From NCBI RefSeq assembly GCF_020097135.1, contig NZ_CP083608.1, positions 682,001 to 746,000 of the forward strand: DNA of 64,000 nt, written 5' to 3'. Below the pieces are notes generated by a model. It saw only the letters and a program-made list of their open reading frames with translations. It was not told the DNA's origin and did not search any database. This DNA is from Macrococcus armenti. GTDB taxonomy: Bacteria; Bacillota; Bacilli; Staphylococcales; Staphylococcaceae. Positions 27,193 to 36,956 of the stretch are shown here, piece by piece (positions within the stretch are counted from its first letter, which is position 1; each line of letters starts with the position of its first letter). The position numbers and the translations under genes were made by a program.

Positions 27193-28233
27193 ATGAGAAC
27201 GATGATAAAAGCGATCTATATCACGATAATTAAAGTGATGGATCGAATAATAACTATCAAACCAAAAAATAATCATATCGTAGTAACGATGACATTTACA
27301 GAAGATGTATTACCTATAATCAAAAAACTCGTATCACAAAATGTTGATATTACATTATTATACCATCCGAAGTATAACGACGTTGTGAACAAACAATTAA
27401 ATTATGATAACATAACAGCAATTCCGTTAAATAATAAGTATGTAATACAGCATATTCGAGCTGTAAAGCGTGCGAAAGTCGTACTCATCGATACATATTA
27501 TTTGATGTTTGGTGCATTAACGAAACAAAAAGATCAGCAAGTTATTCAAATATGGCATGCATCAAGTGCTTTGAAGCGATTCGGACTGGAAGATCGTTCT
27601 ATCGATTTATCAAATAACAAAATGGTAAATCAATATAAAAGAGTATATGATTTCACGGACAGTTATATCGTAGCAGGCGATAATATGATTGATATATTTA
27701 AACAATCATTAAATGCTACGCATAAACACTTTATTAAAACGGGTTTACCGAGGCTTGAGAATGAAGTTCCACAAAGTGAAGGGGATGCAGTACTCTTTGT
27801 ACCGACATACAGAGACTATACATTAAAAGAAAGTGATAAACTAACGCATCGTGATATTGTGCATTTATTAATCCGTTCTCATCCATCGGACAATAATTAT
27901 AAAACGGATCATGAAATATCACATTTATCATTAGATGAATGTATGAACCTCGCAAATATTATTATTACTGACTATAGTTCACTCGCTGTAGAAGCATTAT
28001 ATAAAGGAAAACGCGTACTATTATACGTTCCCGATGAAGCGGCATATGATACAGCACGTGGACTCAATCAATATTATTATGCTTTACCAGCTAACTTAAA
28101 AGCATACTCTGTCGAGGATTTACAGGACAAATTATCATCTATAGAACGTATTAATATTAATGGATGGACAAACTATCAAACAAACCATGCAACTGATGAT
28201 ATCGTTCATTATATAAAGGAGCAGTTATCGTGA
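27193..28233 (+). CDS. TarB/TagB-like CDP-glycerol glycerophosphotransferase
   Basis: A 346-residue enzyme of the CDP-glycerol:poly(glycerophosphate) transferase fold. Visible motifs are QIWHASSALKRFG (the TagB-like WHA form, where polymerases have WHGTP), VPTYRD, RSHPSDN and IIITDYSSLAVEAL. TarB adds the first glycerol phosphate to the ManNAc-GlcNAc-P-P-undecaprenyl linkage unit. The gene starts 25 bases from the divergent GT4. The next gene overlaps its stop codon (GTGA), so the two are coupled. TarO and TarA, which would act before it, are not in the window. Confidence 0.8.
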   Translation: MRTMIKAIYITIIKVMDRIITIKPKNNHIVVTMTFTEDVLPIIKKLVSQNVDITLLYHPKYNDVVNKQLNYDNITAIPLNNKYVIQHIRAVKRAKVVLIDTYYLMFGALTKQKDQQVIQIWHASSALKRFGLEDRSIDLSNNKMVNQYKRVYDFTDSYIVAGDNMIDIFKQSLNATHKHFIKTGLPRLENEVPQSEGDAVLFVPTYRDYTLKESDKLTHRDIVHLLIRSHPSDNNYKTDHEISHLSLDECMNLANIIITDYSSLAVEALYKGKRVLLYVPDEAAYDTARGLNQYYYALPANLKAYSVEDLQDKLSSIERININGWTNYQTNHATDDIVHYIKEQLS

Positions 28234-29264
28234 TAACAGTTATAATACCGGTATACAATGCTGAAACAACAATTGAGCGTGCACTAAATTCTGCACGTCT
28301 TGCAGATCGAATTATTTGTGTCGATGATGGATCGATAGATAACAGTGCAAAAATCATTCATAATTGGAATAAAAAGCATCGTAATGTCACATACATTTAT
28401 CAGGAGAATAGTGGGGCAGCACGTGCGAGAAATAAAGGGATTGCTCATTGTGAAACAGAATTTGTTATGTTTTTAGATAGTGATGACACATTATCAATTA
28501 ATGTAATTCCGCACTTTAAATCACTTGTTCATCAATATAATAAAGACGTATACATCGGTAGAATAGAACATGTTAAAAACGGTAAAAAGGTAGTGATTAA
28601 GAGCCATACATATCGTGAAGGTGAGACGACGCTGAATGATATGCCGTCAATCTTACAATCGATTGGACCAGGTGCAAAATTATATCGTACTTCTCAACTA
28701 ACAACGTTTGATGAAGACATCATATTTTGTGAAGAACATACATTTAATGTTCATATGTTTATGAAACAAGTGTATGTTACAGATCACGTTGTGTATTATT
28801 ATCATGATACGGAAGGCTCTATTACAAAGAGCTATGAGAATGCAATTCAATATATAAACGATGCTGTAATTGTGCGTAACCGTGTGTATACAATGCTGAA
28901 ACATTCTGATACAGCCGTTCATCTATATTACAGTTATCGCATGGATGAACTGATTGTAAGTTATTTAATCAAGCATACGCTTAGACATAAGCATAACAGT
29001 ACATTTATTCTTGCAGTAATAAAGTATATCGAGAACATGATTCAATATCCTTATCGCGAGGAAAGTTTAAATAAAATTGTGCTATTTGTAGATTTATATG
29101 GCAATAAAAGTGAACGTAAAACACTGCATGAATTTTTTAAGAATAAAAACATTTCACTCAATGACTATATACTTGATAAACGTGTGAAAGGGCAACTGTT
29201 CAAATTCAAAACGCGACTTAAAGATACAATTAAAGCAATAAAAAACAACCGTACATCCAGTTAA
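28230..29264 (+). CDS. Glycosyltransferase family 2 protein
   Basis: A 344-residue protein with a GT-A domain: VIIPVYNAETTIERALNSA, CVDDGSIDNSAKII, ENSGAARARNKGIAH and MFLDSDDTLS (the DxD-like metal site). The start is a GTG at 28230 overlapping the TarB-like stop codon. The last third is helical and basic (KRVKGQLFKFKTRLKDT) and may contact the membrane. Its pairing with the TarB-like gene suggests a role in teichoic acid decoration or linkage-unit modification; the sugar is unknown. Its end lies in a bidirectional terminator and overlaps the convergent gene by four bases. Confidence 0.85.
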   Translation: MITVIIPVYNAETTIERALNSARLADRIICVDDGSIDNSAKIIHNWNKKHRNVTYIYQENSGAARARNKGIAHCETEFVMFLDSDDTLSINVIPHFKSLVHQYNKDVYIGRIEHVKNGKKVVIKSHTYREGETTLNDMPSILQSIGPGAKLYRTSQLTTFDEDIIFCEEHTFNVHMFMKQVYVTDHVVYYYHDTEGSITKSYENAIQYINDAVIVRNRVYTMLKHSDTAVHLYYSYRMDELIVSYLIKHTLRHKHNSTFILAVIKYIENMIQYPYREESLNKIVLFVDLYGNKSERKTLHEFFKNKNISLNDYILDKRVKGQLFKFKTRLKDTIKAIKNNRTSS

Positions 29265-29280
29265 TGAGATGTACGGTTGT
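29245..29280. terminator. Bidirectional terminator over two stop codons
   Basis: ACAACCGTACATC pairs with GATGTACGGTTGT around a loop that holds both convergent stop codons (TTAA). A-rich and T-rich flanks serve both strands. Confidence 0.8.
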
Positions 29281-30928
29281 TTAATGATTGCAATATTAAA
29301 TCATGAATTGACTGATTGCTATGCGTAACGTTTACGAAATGGTTCGTTTTATAATGTGTACCACATTCAATAGCTTTTAATAAATCATTGCGCGACGTAT
29401 AAATCATCGGTGACAACGACTCTATCACGTCATCATATACACCACGTGTTGCCATATATTGATCGTAATCATCCATTAACATATAGCATCGTTTATTAAT
29501 TGCAAGTGCATCGAATACTACAGATGAGTAATCCGTAATTACAGCATCACAAATTGCAAGTAAGTCTTCTGTTGGTAAGTCGCTCACAATACCATTTACA
29601 GATTGCTTTGATTCAGGATGAGGCTTTGCGATTACTTCATATTGTTGCAGTGAACTAAAATCCACTGATTCGTAATCATATGACTTCCATGTCGGTAAAT
29701 ATAATAAAAGTTGTTTATGCTTGTCCAGCTGATACTTTTTATAAACTTCATCACGTAATTTTTCTATATTGTCCTGTCTAATGAGTGACTTTAAATAATG
29801 AACACGCGGATAGCCTGCAGCGACAATGTTTTCTGGTTGTATATTAAATGCCGAAGCAAACAAATGGTTCGCATCAGTCGTATCGGTAATAAAATAATCA
29901 GTTCGGCGTAGTTTATTATACTTTCTTAAACGATACAGAAATATGTTTGCATTTTGTTCAGGTTCTCTACTATCTAAAAACAGTTGCTTAATCGGTGTCC
30001 CGTGCCATAAATTAATAACCGTCCCATTCGTATAAAAGTCATCCGGAGGGAATGATTCAAGGACAACAACACCGGCATTTTCAATAATGGCCTTCGCATC
30101 TTTAACTGCAATCACTTCGATATTCAAATTAATTAACGGAGTAGGGGGAGCATCACATACGAAATATATTTTATTATGTTTAAAACGAGCATCTCGCGAA
30201 ATTGTTTCTGCTAAATATTTGGAATTACCACGAAATTCATAATCAAACCCCATAAATACTATGGATTCATTTACAGTATGACACACTTCTTTAAGTAAAT
30301 GTTGATAAGGTGCTATCTTCCTATTAAAAGACCATTGATATAAAGCACGATATAATAAGTTCGGCAGTTTAACGTTTTTATTCAACTTATCGATAAGTAA
30401 CGTATATGGACTTTGATTAAATGGCTGTCTTGAAATTGTTACACGATAATACTGCATATATTGCTGCCACGAATAACCGGAAACATACTTTGCTAATTGT
30501 ACAAGTAACTGTCTGTCAGGTTCAGCATACGAATTAAAATTAAAAACGATATGGCCATCAGAGGCAATTATGTCAGTCTGGCTTAATATATATAACATTA
30601 CATCAATTGGCTGTTTAAATGTAATATCAATATCCTTTAACTGTGATTTCAATAAACTGCTGTTATAAATACATGAAGCACATAAATAGGGCTGAACTAC
30701 TTCATTACTACTTATTTCTTTATTACCGAAGCAATGATAGAAATTGATATATTTATTATGAACAGTATAATCAACAAATATATGATTAGAGTGCATCGGT
30801 ATAGCATTAAGCTGATGCTCATTTATAACCATATCGTCACACTTTAATATCACATGTGTATCCAATTGAATCAGTTCATACAAATCACCAGCACTGATTG
30901 AACCTTTCCACTTAATAATCTGAACCAT
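29261..30928 (-). CDS. TarF/TagF-like CDP-glycerol glycerophosphotransferase
   Basis: A 555-residue protein. The N-terminal 190 residues have no clear match. From about residue 215 it has the teichoic acid polymerase fold: SIVFMGFDYEFRGNSKYL, INLWHGTPIKQLFLD (the WHGTP active-site His), YFITDTTDANHLF, AAGYPRVHYL, LPTWKSYDY, IAKPHPESK and VITDYSSVVFDAL. Such enzymes extend poly(glycerol phosphate) from CDP-glycerol at the inner membrane face. The adjacent upstream gene tarD makes that donor. A terminator hairpin between tarD and this gene probably lowers its expression. GAGGTGA precedes ATG 30928. Primase (TarF) and polymerase (TarL/TagF) cannot be told apart here. Confidence 0.83.
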   Translation of the reverse strand: MVQIIKWKGSISAGDLYELIQLDTHVILKCDDMVINEHQLNAIPMHSNHIFVDYTVHNKYINFYHCFGNKEISSNEVVQPYLCASCIYNSSLLKSQLKDIDITFKQPIDVMLYILSQTDIIASDGHIVFNFNSYAEPDRQLLVQLAKYVSGYSWQQYMQYYRVTISRQPFNQSPYTLLIDKLNKNVKLPNLLYRALYQWSFNRKIAPYQHLLKEVCHTVNESIVFMGFDYEFRGNSKYLAETISRDARFKHNKIYFVCDAPPTPLINLNIEVIAVKDAKAIIENAGVVVLESFPPDDFYTNGTVINLWHGTPIKQLFLDSREPEQNANIFLYRLRKYNKLRRTDYFITDTTDANHLFASAFNIQPENIVAAGYPRVHYLKSLIRQDNIEKLRDEVYKKYQLDKHKQLLLYLPTWKSYDYESVDFSSLQQYEVIAKPHPESKQSVNGIVSDLPTEDLLAICDAVITDYSSVVFDALAINKRCYMLMDDYDQYMATRGVYDDVIESLSPMIYTSRNDLLKAIECGTHYKTNHFVNVTHSNQSIHDLILQSLNNRTSH

Positions 30929-30941
30929 ATGTCACCTCACG

Positions 30942-30966
30942 AAAAAACCAGGACAGAAGCCCTGGT
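30942..30966 (-). terminator. Terminator or attenuator after tarD
   Basis: On the minus strand ACCAGG, an 8-base loop and CCTGGT are followed by TTTTTT. It starts just after the tarD stop and ends about 14 bases before the next gene on the same strand, so it may partly uncouple the TarF-like gene. Confidence 0.65.
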
Positions 30967-30967
30967 G

Positions 30968-31366
30968 TTATTTTGCATCTCTACCGTATAATTCTTTCTT
31001 GATCTGAGTCGTAGAAATACCTTCTGTACGTTTAATATACACGACTTCACACTGATCTTTAAGGAAATCGAATTCGCCTTCCCAGTCATGACCCATAACG
31101 AAAGTATCGACTTCAAATTTTTCAACGTCCGTTTTCTTTTGTTCCCAGTTGTTTTCAGGGATAACTAAATCAACATAACGGATAGATTCAAGCATCATTT
31201 TACGTTGTTCATAGTCATAGTAAGATTTCTTGTTTTTAAGTTTATTAAATTCATCTGTTGATAGTGCTACAATTAAATAGTCACCCATCTCTCTTGCACG
31301 GCGAAGCAGTTCGATGTGACCATAGTGTAGTAAGTCGTAAGTTCCATAAGTAATAACGCGTCTCAT
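30968..31366 (-). CDS. tarD: Glycerol-3-phosphate cytidylyltransferase
   Basis: TarD/TagD makes CDP-glycerol, the donor for poly(glycerol phosphate) teichoic acid. The 132-residue length is typical. The nucleotidyltransferase motifs are intact: TYGTYDLLHYGHIELLRRA (HxGH-type), the Asp-Glu segment LSTDEFN, RYVDLVIPE, FVMGHDWEG, and RTEGISTTQIK (the RTEGISTT signature). GGAGG precedes ATG 31366. It is divergent from the GT2-TarF fusion gene and feeds the three glycerophosphotransferase-fold enzymes around it. Confidence 0.95.
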   Translation of the reverse strand: MRRVITYGTYDLLHYGHIELLRRAREMGDYLIVALSTDEFNKLKNKKSYYDYEQRKMMLESIRYVDLVIPENNWEQKKTDVEKFEVDTFVMGHDWEGEFDFLKDQCEVVYIKRTEGISTTQIKKELYGRDAK

Positions 31367-31474
31367 TAATAAAGACCTCCAGTATTTTGTGTATAATTGT
31401 AAAGTTTATGTTAATATAATATTGAGATTTTGTAAACTTTTATAGGAATGTTTACAACATGAAGGAGATTGAAA

Positions 31475-33631
31475 ATGAATAATATTTCGGTAATACTACC
31501 TTATTTTAATAATGAAAGCCATATTGAAGAAACGTTAAATAGCTTGACACAGCAAACTTACAAATCATTTGAAGTTATTTTTGTTAATGATGCTTCTACA
31601 GATACATCAGAATCAATAATTAATAATTGGCTAAAAACGAATGATATTAAACATCAGCATATTAAAAATCAAATCAATCTAGGCGTTGCTGAAAGTAGAA
31701 ATATTGGATTAGAGCATGTAAATACAGATTGGATTTATTTCCTTGATGCAGACGATACAATATCTCCTTTTACTTTTGATTATATGATTCAGCAAGTTGC
31801 AGGTATTGATGGTGTCATCGCGCCAATGAACAAATTTACACCGAATAAAGTTGAAAATTTATTTGCATCAGAATTAGAAATTGAACATTTAACAAATGAA
31901 ACAAATCCTAATGCATTTTTAAGACGAAACACTGTATGTGGAATTTTATTTAAAAAGTCAATTATTGAATTAAATAAAATACGTTTCGAATCAAAGCTTA
32001 GACTATTTTGTGACTATTCATTTTCAATAGAATATCAAAAACACGTAAATCAATTTGTACGTATAAAAAATAGTGGTTTTTATTATAGAGGAGAAGTTTA
32101 TGATCCTTTTAATAAGCCGAATTTATCAAGAACAGAATTCAATCAAATGTTTATTTATTACTGCAAAGGATATTTCGATGCTAGAAATCGAACATTTGAT
32201 TACCGTGTGAAATCATTCCTTGATAAGAAGATGCTCGGGAGAATAAAAAGATATTTTAACCCGGATTCACCTTATATTTCTGAACGATATGAAGCGCATG
32301 CTGAATTATTACAGGCCGTGCTTAAAACGATGGATAAAGAAATATACCAATCAACCGGATTATTAATGAGAAGAGAAATTAAGTTACTGATCAATGGTGA
32401 ATTCAGTAAAGCGAAAGCATTAAACCATAAGCGAAAACAATCAAGAATTTATCGACGCCTATTATTAAACAAAAAAACAAGAGCACGTTCATTATATGAC
32501 TTAAACGTATATAAACAAAATATTAATGAAAAACAAGTTGTCTTTGAAAGTTTTGCAGGTAAAGGATATTCTGATAGTCCGAAATATATTTATGAGTATA
32601 TGTACAAAAACTTCCCGGATTATAAGTTCATATGGGTGTTAAATGAACCAGAAAAATTTGATATTCCTGGACCAGCAATTAAAGTTAAGCGTCTGACAAA
32701 AGGATTTTATGATGCGTATGCTACGAGTAAATATTGGGTTTCAAATGCAAGAATTCCTCTATATTTAATTAAGAAACCAGGGCAAGTTTATATTCAGACA
32801 TGGCATGGTACACCACTTAAACGACTTGGAAATGATATGAAAGTTGTTCGTATGCCAGGAACGACAACGCCAGCATATAAATATAATTTCAAGAAAGAAA
32901 CAGACCGCTGGGACTATTTAGTTTCGCCGAATAAATACTCTTCTGAAATATTTAAAAGTGCATTCTGGATGGATCAGGAACGTCTTTTAGAAACAGGATA
33001 TCCAAGAAATGATATATTGACGACGAAACAAAACGATCAAGAATTTATCGACAGTATTAAGCTGAAACTAGGAATACCTGAAGATAAAAATGTAATTATG
33101 TATGCACCAACATGGCGTGATGATGAGTTTATTAAAAAAGGTAAGTATAAATTTGAACTTAAAATCGATTTAGAAAACCTTCAGAATTCAATTGGTAAAG
33201 ACTCAGTAATATTACTAAGAATGCATTATTTGATTGCTAGTGCATTAGACATTTCAGAATTTAAAGGATTTGCATATGATGTATCAAGTTATCCTGATAT
33301 TTCTGAGCTATATTTAATTAGTGATTTACTCATTACAGATTATTCATCAGTATTCTTTGACTACAGTATATTAAAGAGACCTACAGTATTTTTCAGTTAC
33401 GATATAGATAAGTATAAAGATGATTTACGTGGTTTTTATTTGGATTACTACAAAGACTTACCTGGCCCAATTTATAAAGATGCGTACAGTTTAGCGATGG
33501 CACTGAAAGATATTGATGTACTTGCATTAAAGTATTCAAAACAAATAGAACAGTTCCATGAGAGATTTAATCAATGGGAAGATGGTAATGCGAGTGAGAA
33601 ATTAATCGATAAAATAAATTTAAAGGGGTAA
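31475..33631 (+). CDS. Two-domain glycosyltransferase family 2 / glycerophosphotransferase
   Basis: A 718-residue fusion. Residues about 1-230 are a GT-A glycosyltransferase (VILPYFNNESHIEETLNSL, FVNDASTDTSESII, YFLDADDTIS). After a basic linker, residues about 345-710 are a TagF-like domain: FESFAGKGYSDSPKYIYEY, IQTWHGTPLKRLG, ETGYPRNDIL, YAPTWRDDEF, LLRMHYL and ITDYSSVFFDY. The combination recalls GgaB of B. subtilis, which makes a sugar-phosphate teichoic acid, so this enzyme may alternate sugar and polyol phosphate. I chose ATG 31475, seven bases after AAGGAG. A TTG two codons earlier is too close to that site. TarM-like follows after three bases. Confidence 0.86.
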   Translation: MNNISVILPYFNNESHIEETLNSLTQQTYKSFEVIFVNDASTDTSESIINNWLKTNDIKHQHIKNQINLGVAESRNIGLEHVNTDWIYFLDADDTISPFTFDYMIQQVAGIDGVIAPMNKFTPNKVENLFASELEIEHLTNETNPNAFLRRNTVCGILFKKSIIELNKIRFESKLRLFCDYSFSIEYQKHVNQFVRIKNSGFYYRGEVYDPFNKPNLSRTEFNQMFIYYCKGYFDARNRTFDYRVKSFLDKKMLGRIKRYFNPDSPYISERYEAHAELLQAVLKTMDKEIYQSTGLLMRREIKLLINGEFSKAKALNHKRKQSRIYRRLLLNKKTRARSLYDLNVYKQNINEKQVVFESFAGKGYSDSPKYIYEYMYKNFPDYKFIWVLNEPEKFDIPGPAIKVKRLTKGFYDAYATSKYWVSNARIPLYLIKKPGQVYIQTWHGTPLKRLGNDMKVVRMPGTTTPAYKYNFKKETDRWDYLVSPNKYSSEIFKSAFWMDQERLLETGYPRNDILTTKQNDQEFIDSIKLKLGIPEDKNVIMYAPTWRDDEFIKKGKYKFELKIDLENLQNSIGKDSVILLRMHYLIASALDISEFKGFAYDVSSYPDISELYLISDLLITDYSSVFFDYSILKRPTVFFSYDIDKYKDDLRGFYLDYYKDLPGPIYKDAYSLAMALKDIDVLALKYSKQIEQFHERFNQWEDGNASEKLIDKINLKG

Positions 33632-33634
33632 ATA

Positions 33635-35116
33635 ATGATTTATTCAATTACATCTGTATTAGCTAAGATTCATGGTGGTAGGACGAAATCTTTATTAGAA
33701 AGAATTAAGTTGATGGATGAACAGTTAAAAACGAATACTACGCTGTTAACTACTAATTATAATATTGAATACCCAGAAATCTATCGACATTTTAAAGAAC
33801 AAGAGATAGTACCACAATCAGTTCAATTTGAAAACATGTATGAATGGCTATCAAATTATAATATTAGTAAGCCTAAAAAATCTTTCTTTAAAAAAGAAAG
33901 TTTTAATACAGGGTATAATGCGAAAAATTTCAAAGAAGAAAAAGTATCTGATTGCATATACCGATACTATGAACAAGGTAAATATAAATTATACAAAAAG
34001 TTTTACAGTGAAAATAAAATTCATTTTGAAGATTTTATGTCAGATTATTCTAATAAAAAAGTGAAACGAAATATGTATGATAAATTTGGTAATCTACATC
34101 TATCAATTAATTATCATCCAAAAACTAACAAAAAAATATCTGATAGTTTTTATGATATTAATGGATTTAATTATTTAAACCGCTTTTTTGATGAAAAAAA
34201 TAAAATTATATCGATAGAATATAATAAGCCTGATGGGACTTTTGAATACTTTTCAAACGAAAAACAGTTATTTCAATACTACTTTGAACACAAGTTTAAT
34301 GATGGAGATATTATTTTTAATGATGCTAGACTTTTAGATCGACCATTATTAATGAGTAATAAAAAGACAAAAAATGTATTAGTATTACATAGCTCTCATA
34401 AAGATGTTGAAACTAATGAAACACTGCCTTCTTATAAATTTGCTTTAGATCATCACGATAAAGTATTTAAATATATCGTATTAACAGGCAAACAAAAACA
34501 AGATATTTTGGCAGTTAGTGATGTGAAAGAAGATAAATTGCAAGTAATTCCTCATTTTATAGGTAAGAAAGAACATAATAGAGCTCACATTAGAAATCAA
34601 TTTGTATATATAGGGCGATATTCTCCTGAAAAGCAATTAGATAAGTTGTTATATGCTTTTAAAGATTTTAAAAACATGAATAATAATGATATTAAGCTTG
34701 TTATGTATGGTAAAGATGATAAAAATAATTTGAAAGATATTAAGTTTCTTGTTAAGGAATTAGGGTTAGATGAAAGTGTTGAAATTAATGACTTTACAAA
34801 TGATGCACATAAAATATTTAGTGAATCCATCGCTGCCTTAATGACAAGTAAATTTGAAGGTTTTGGATTAACATTGATGGAAAGCATTAATGTAGGTTGT
34901 CCAGTAGTTTCATTTGACGTAGATTATGGACCTTCTGAAATAATTCAGAATCATGTAAATGGGATACTGGTAAATCCTGGAGATATACATGGTTTTTCTA
35001 AAGCTCTAGAAGAGATTCTTGATAATAAGTACAGAAATGTTGAAATAAATGAAAAATTATCAATAGAAAACGCAATAATAAATTACAAAAAATTAATCGA
35101 AAGTCTCACATCGTAA
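33635..35116 (+). CDS. TarM/TagE-like teichoic acid glycosyltransferase
   Basis: The 493-residue protein has the same length and layout as the alpha-GlcNAc wall teichoic acid transferase TarM. An N-terminal GT-B half is interrupted by a beta-rich insert (residues about 100-240, the trimerisation/DUF1975-like region), and a GT4 donor domain follows with YIGRYSPEKQLDKLLYAF, MYGKDDKNN and LMTSKFEGFGLTLMESINVG (E-x7-E). It probably adds glucose or GlcNAc to the teichoic acid backbone. Its composition is visibly more AT-rich and Lys/Asn-rich than the preceding genes, which may indicate transfer. AGGGG precedes ATG 33635, three bases after the fusion gene. Confidence 0.8.
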   Translation: MIYSITSVLAKIHGGRTKSLLERIKLMDEQLKTNTTLLTTNYNIEYPEIYRHFKEQEIVPQSVQFENMYEWLSNYNISKPKKSFFKKESFNTGYNAKNFKEEKVSDCIYRYYEQGKYKLYKKFYSENKIHFEDFMSDYSNKKVKRNMYDKFGNLHLSINYHPKTNKKISDSFYDINGFNYLNRFFDEKNKIISIEYNKPDGTFEYFSNEKQLFQYYFEHKFNDGDIIFNDARLLDRPLLMSNKKTKNVLVLHSSHKDVETNETLPSYKFALDHHDKVFKYIVLTGKQKQDILAVSDVKEDKLQVIPHFIGKKEHNRAHIRNQFVYIGRYSPEKQLDKLLYAFKDFKNMNNNDIKLVMYGKDDKNNLKDIKFLVKELGLDESVEINDFTNDAHKIFSESIAALMTSKFEGFGLTLMESINVGCPVVSFDVDYGPSEIIQNHVNGILVNPGDIHGFSKALEEILDNKYRNVEINEKLSIENAIINYKKLIESLTS

Positions 35117-35156
35117 TTTATTGAGAGTTAGATTATTAAAAATAATATTATATATA

Positions 35157-35203
35157 AAAGTTTCCGGTATTAAATACTTTGTATTTATTATCGGAAACTT
35201 TTT
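35157..35203. terminator. Terminator after the TarM-like gene
   Basis: The outer stem AAAGTTTCCG / CGGAAACTTT and inner stem TAAATAC / GTATTTA form a long hairpin followed by TTTTT. The rest of the 154-base gap before the convergent LCP gene is AT-rich without another visible signal. Confidence 0.75.
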
Positions 35204-35270
35204 AATATTTTACATATAATTGTGAATAATAAGTTATAAACATTTCCCGAATTACTATTGAGCAGATTTA

Positions 35271-36281
35271 TTACTGATATTCACTTGTTTGCACTTCTAT
35301 ATTTGGAAACTCATAAGTATCTTTTTCTAATGGCTGTTCCTGTAATCCTAAATTTTTTAAATACGCATTCTGCACACGATTCTTTTCTTCTAAATTAGGG
35401 ATAAAGTACCAAAGATTATCATTTAAAAATTGACCCGATCCTGATAATTGATATTTCTCCACACTATTCAATGATTTTGAATAATTACTTTTTAATGCTT
35501 TTATATCGTCGAATGTAATATCAGTCACAACATTGCGTTCAATAGTTTTTAAGATTGCATCAAGCTTCGATACAGACTGTATACTCAGTAACTTATCAGC
35601 AAGTGCTTGTATGACGATTTGCTGTCTTTCCTGTCTACCGAAATCACCACCAGCACCTTCTTGTTTTCTACTACGTATAAACGATAATGCTTTTTTACCA
35701 TCTAGATGGGCTTCTTGATCCTGTATAAATTGATTTCCTTCATATTCAAAAGTAGCATTACTGATGACATCCACACCGTCTACAGCATCTATCATCTCTC
35801 TAATACCATCCATATTGATTGTTGCATAGTAATCAATTGGTACATTCATAAGCTGTTCAACTGAATCTACAGCCATTTTTGCACCACCATAATTATAAGC
35901 ACGATTTATTTTTTCGTGTGTATTGTGACCTACGATTTTACTATAAGTATCTCGAGGTATTGATATCATTACGCTTGAGTTCTTTTGTGGGTTAATACTT
36001 AACAAGATTATTGAGTCTGAACGACCTGCATCACCTGTTGCAAGTCTCTTTGTATTTGAGTCTACACCGAATAAAGCGATTGATATCGGATCATGCTTGT
36101 TAATTGACACTGCTGATGGGCGGAATTTGGATTTCCCTCGATTTATTGAAGTATGTATCGTATTTGCTGTGTCCTTAACTTTGGAATTGAAATGAAATGC
36201 AGCAAATATTGCAAATGTGATTGCTACGATTAAGCATAAAATGATAATATTTCTAATTCTAAATTTAATTCTTTTATTCAT
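35271..36281 (-). CDS. LytR-CpsA-Psr (LCP) family ligase
   Basis: A second LCP protein, 336 residues. It has one anchor helix (residues about 10-30) and then the LCP domain with ISIALFGVDSN, GDAGRSDSIILLSI, MISIPRDTYSKI, HEKINRAYNYGG, GKKALSFIRSRKQEG and GGDFGRQERQQ. These carry the conserved Asp and Arg residues of pyrophosphate transfer. It resembles LcpA/LcpC or MsrR-type proteins, but I cannot assign the paralogue. It lies between the teichoic acid genes and the TarG/TarH polymer genes, so it may attach the polymer made by the latter. GGGGGCC precedes ATG 36281. Confidence 0.85.
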   Translation of the reverse strand: MNKRIKFRIRNIIILCLIVAITFAIFAAFHFNSKVKDTANTIHTSINRGKSKFRPSAVSINKHDPISIALFGVDSNTKRLATGDAGRSDSIILLSINPQKNSSVMISIPRDTYSKIVGHNTHEKINRAYNYGGAKMAVDSVEQLMNVPIDYYATINMDGIREMIDAVDGVDVISNATFEYEGNQFIQDQEAHLDGKKALSFIRSRKQEGAGGDFGRQERQQIVIQALADKLLSIQSVSKLDAILKTIERNVVTDITFDDIKALKSNYSKSLNSVEKYQLSGSGQFLNDNLWYFIPNLEEKNRVQNAYLKNLGLQEQPLEKDTYEFPNIEVQTSEYQ

Positions 36282-36389
36282 AAAGGCCCCCGATTGGATT
36301 GAAATATCTTGTAATATATTAACATATATTGCAGTAACAAAATACTAAAGTTTAAAGGGGGTCAAATACACAATTTTCGTTGCCTTTTA

Positions 36390-36842
36390 TTATTCATCTA
36401 ATATTAACGTTACGATATTTGTCGCTTTGTTCATATTTTCTGCTTCTAAAACCGACTCTCCGTCATTAAAATTAATTTTGGTAAAAGCGCCTTCGTAATA
36501 TTTATCATTTATTTTTTTAAACTTGATCTCAATATCTGTAGATTTTCGATCAACTATTCTAATTTTATTACCGTTAACTTTATATATCGTTTCGCCGTAT
36601 TGAACATCTTCATGGTCCGTAACTTTACCATCTTTCGTAAATATAACTTCCATTACAACACCTGTAAGGTCTAGCACGAATGGCTTTCCTACTATTTCTG
36701 ATTTAAATTTCTGGGTTTGTTGATCTTGCTTCGTTTCTTTTTCCTTCGTTTTTACATCTTCATTGTTATTGCATGCCGTTAATCCGAAACTGAACAATAT
36801 TATTAGAAAAATAAGTTTTATTTTAAATTTATGCAAATACAT
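36390..36842 (-). CDS. Small lipoprotein of unknown function
   Basis: A 150-residue protein with a lipoprotein signal peptide (basic start, hydrophobic core, lipobox LTAC at residues about 22-25). A charged linker rich in Lys, Glu and Gln follows, then a small beta-rich domain (KPFVLDLTGVVMEVIFTKDG, GETIYKVNGNKIRIV). It is anchored on the outer membrane face after lipidation. I do not recognise the domain; it looks like a lipocalin-like or DUF4923-type small barrel only in a general way. I chose ATG 36842 with CGGAGG upstream. A 42-residue hydrophobic extension to 36968 has no ribosome site. Confidence 0.75.
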   Translation of the reverse strand: MYLHKFKIKLIFLIILFSFGLTACNNNEDVKTKEKETKQDQQTQKFKSEIVGKPFVLDLTGVVMEVIFTKDGKVTDHEDVQYGETIYKVNGNKIRIVDRKSTDIEIKFKKINDKYYEGAFTKINFNDGESVLEAENMNKATNIVTLILDE

Positions 36843-36956
36843 TGAATTACCTCCGATAATATTATTGTAATAATACAATGGTATTATTATATACAAATTA
36901 AAAATAAAAATACATAAATTACAATAATATATCCGAATGTAAATGTAATGTAAACA

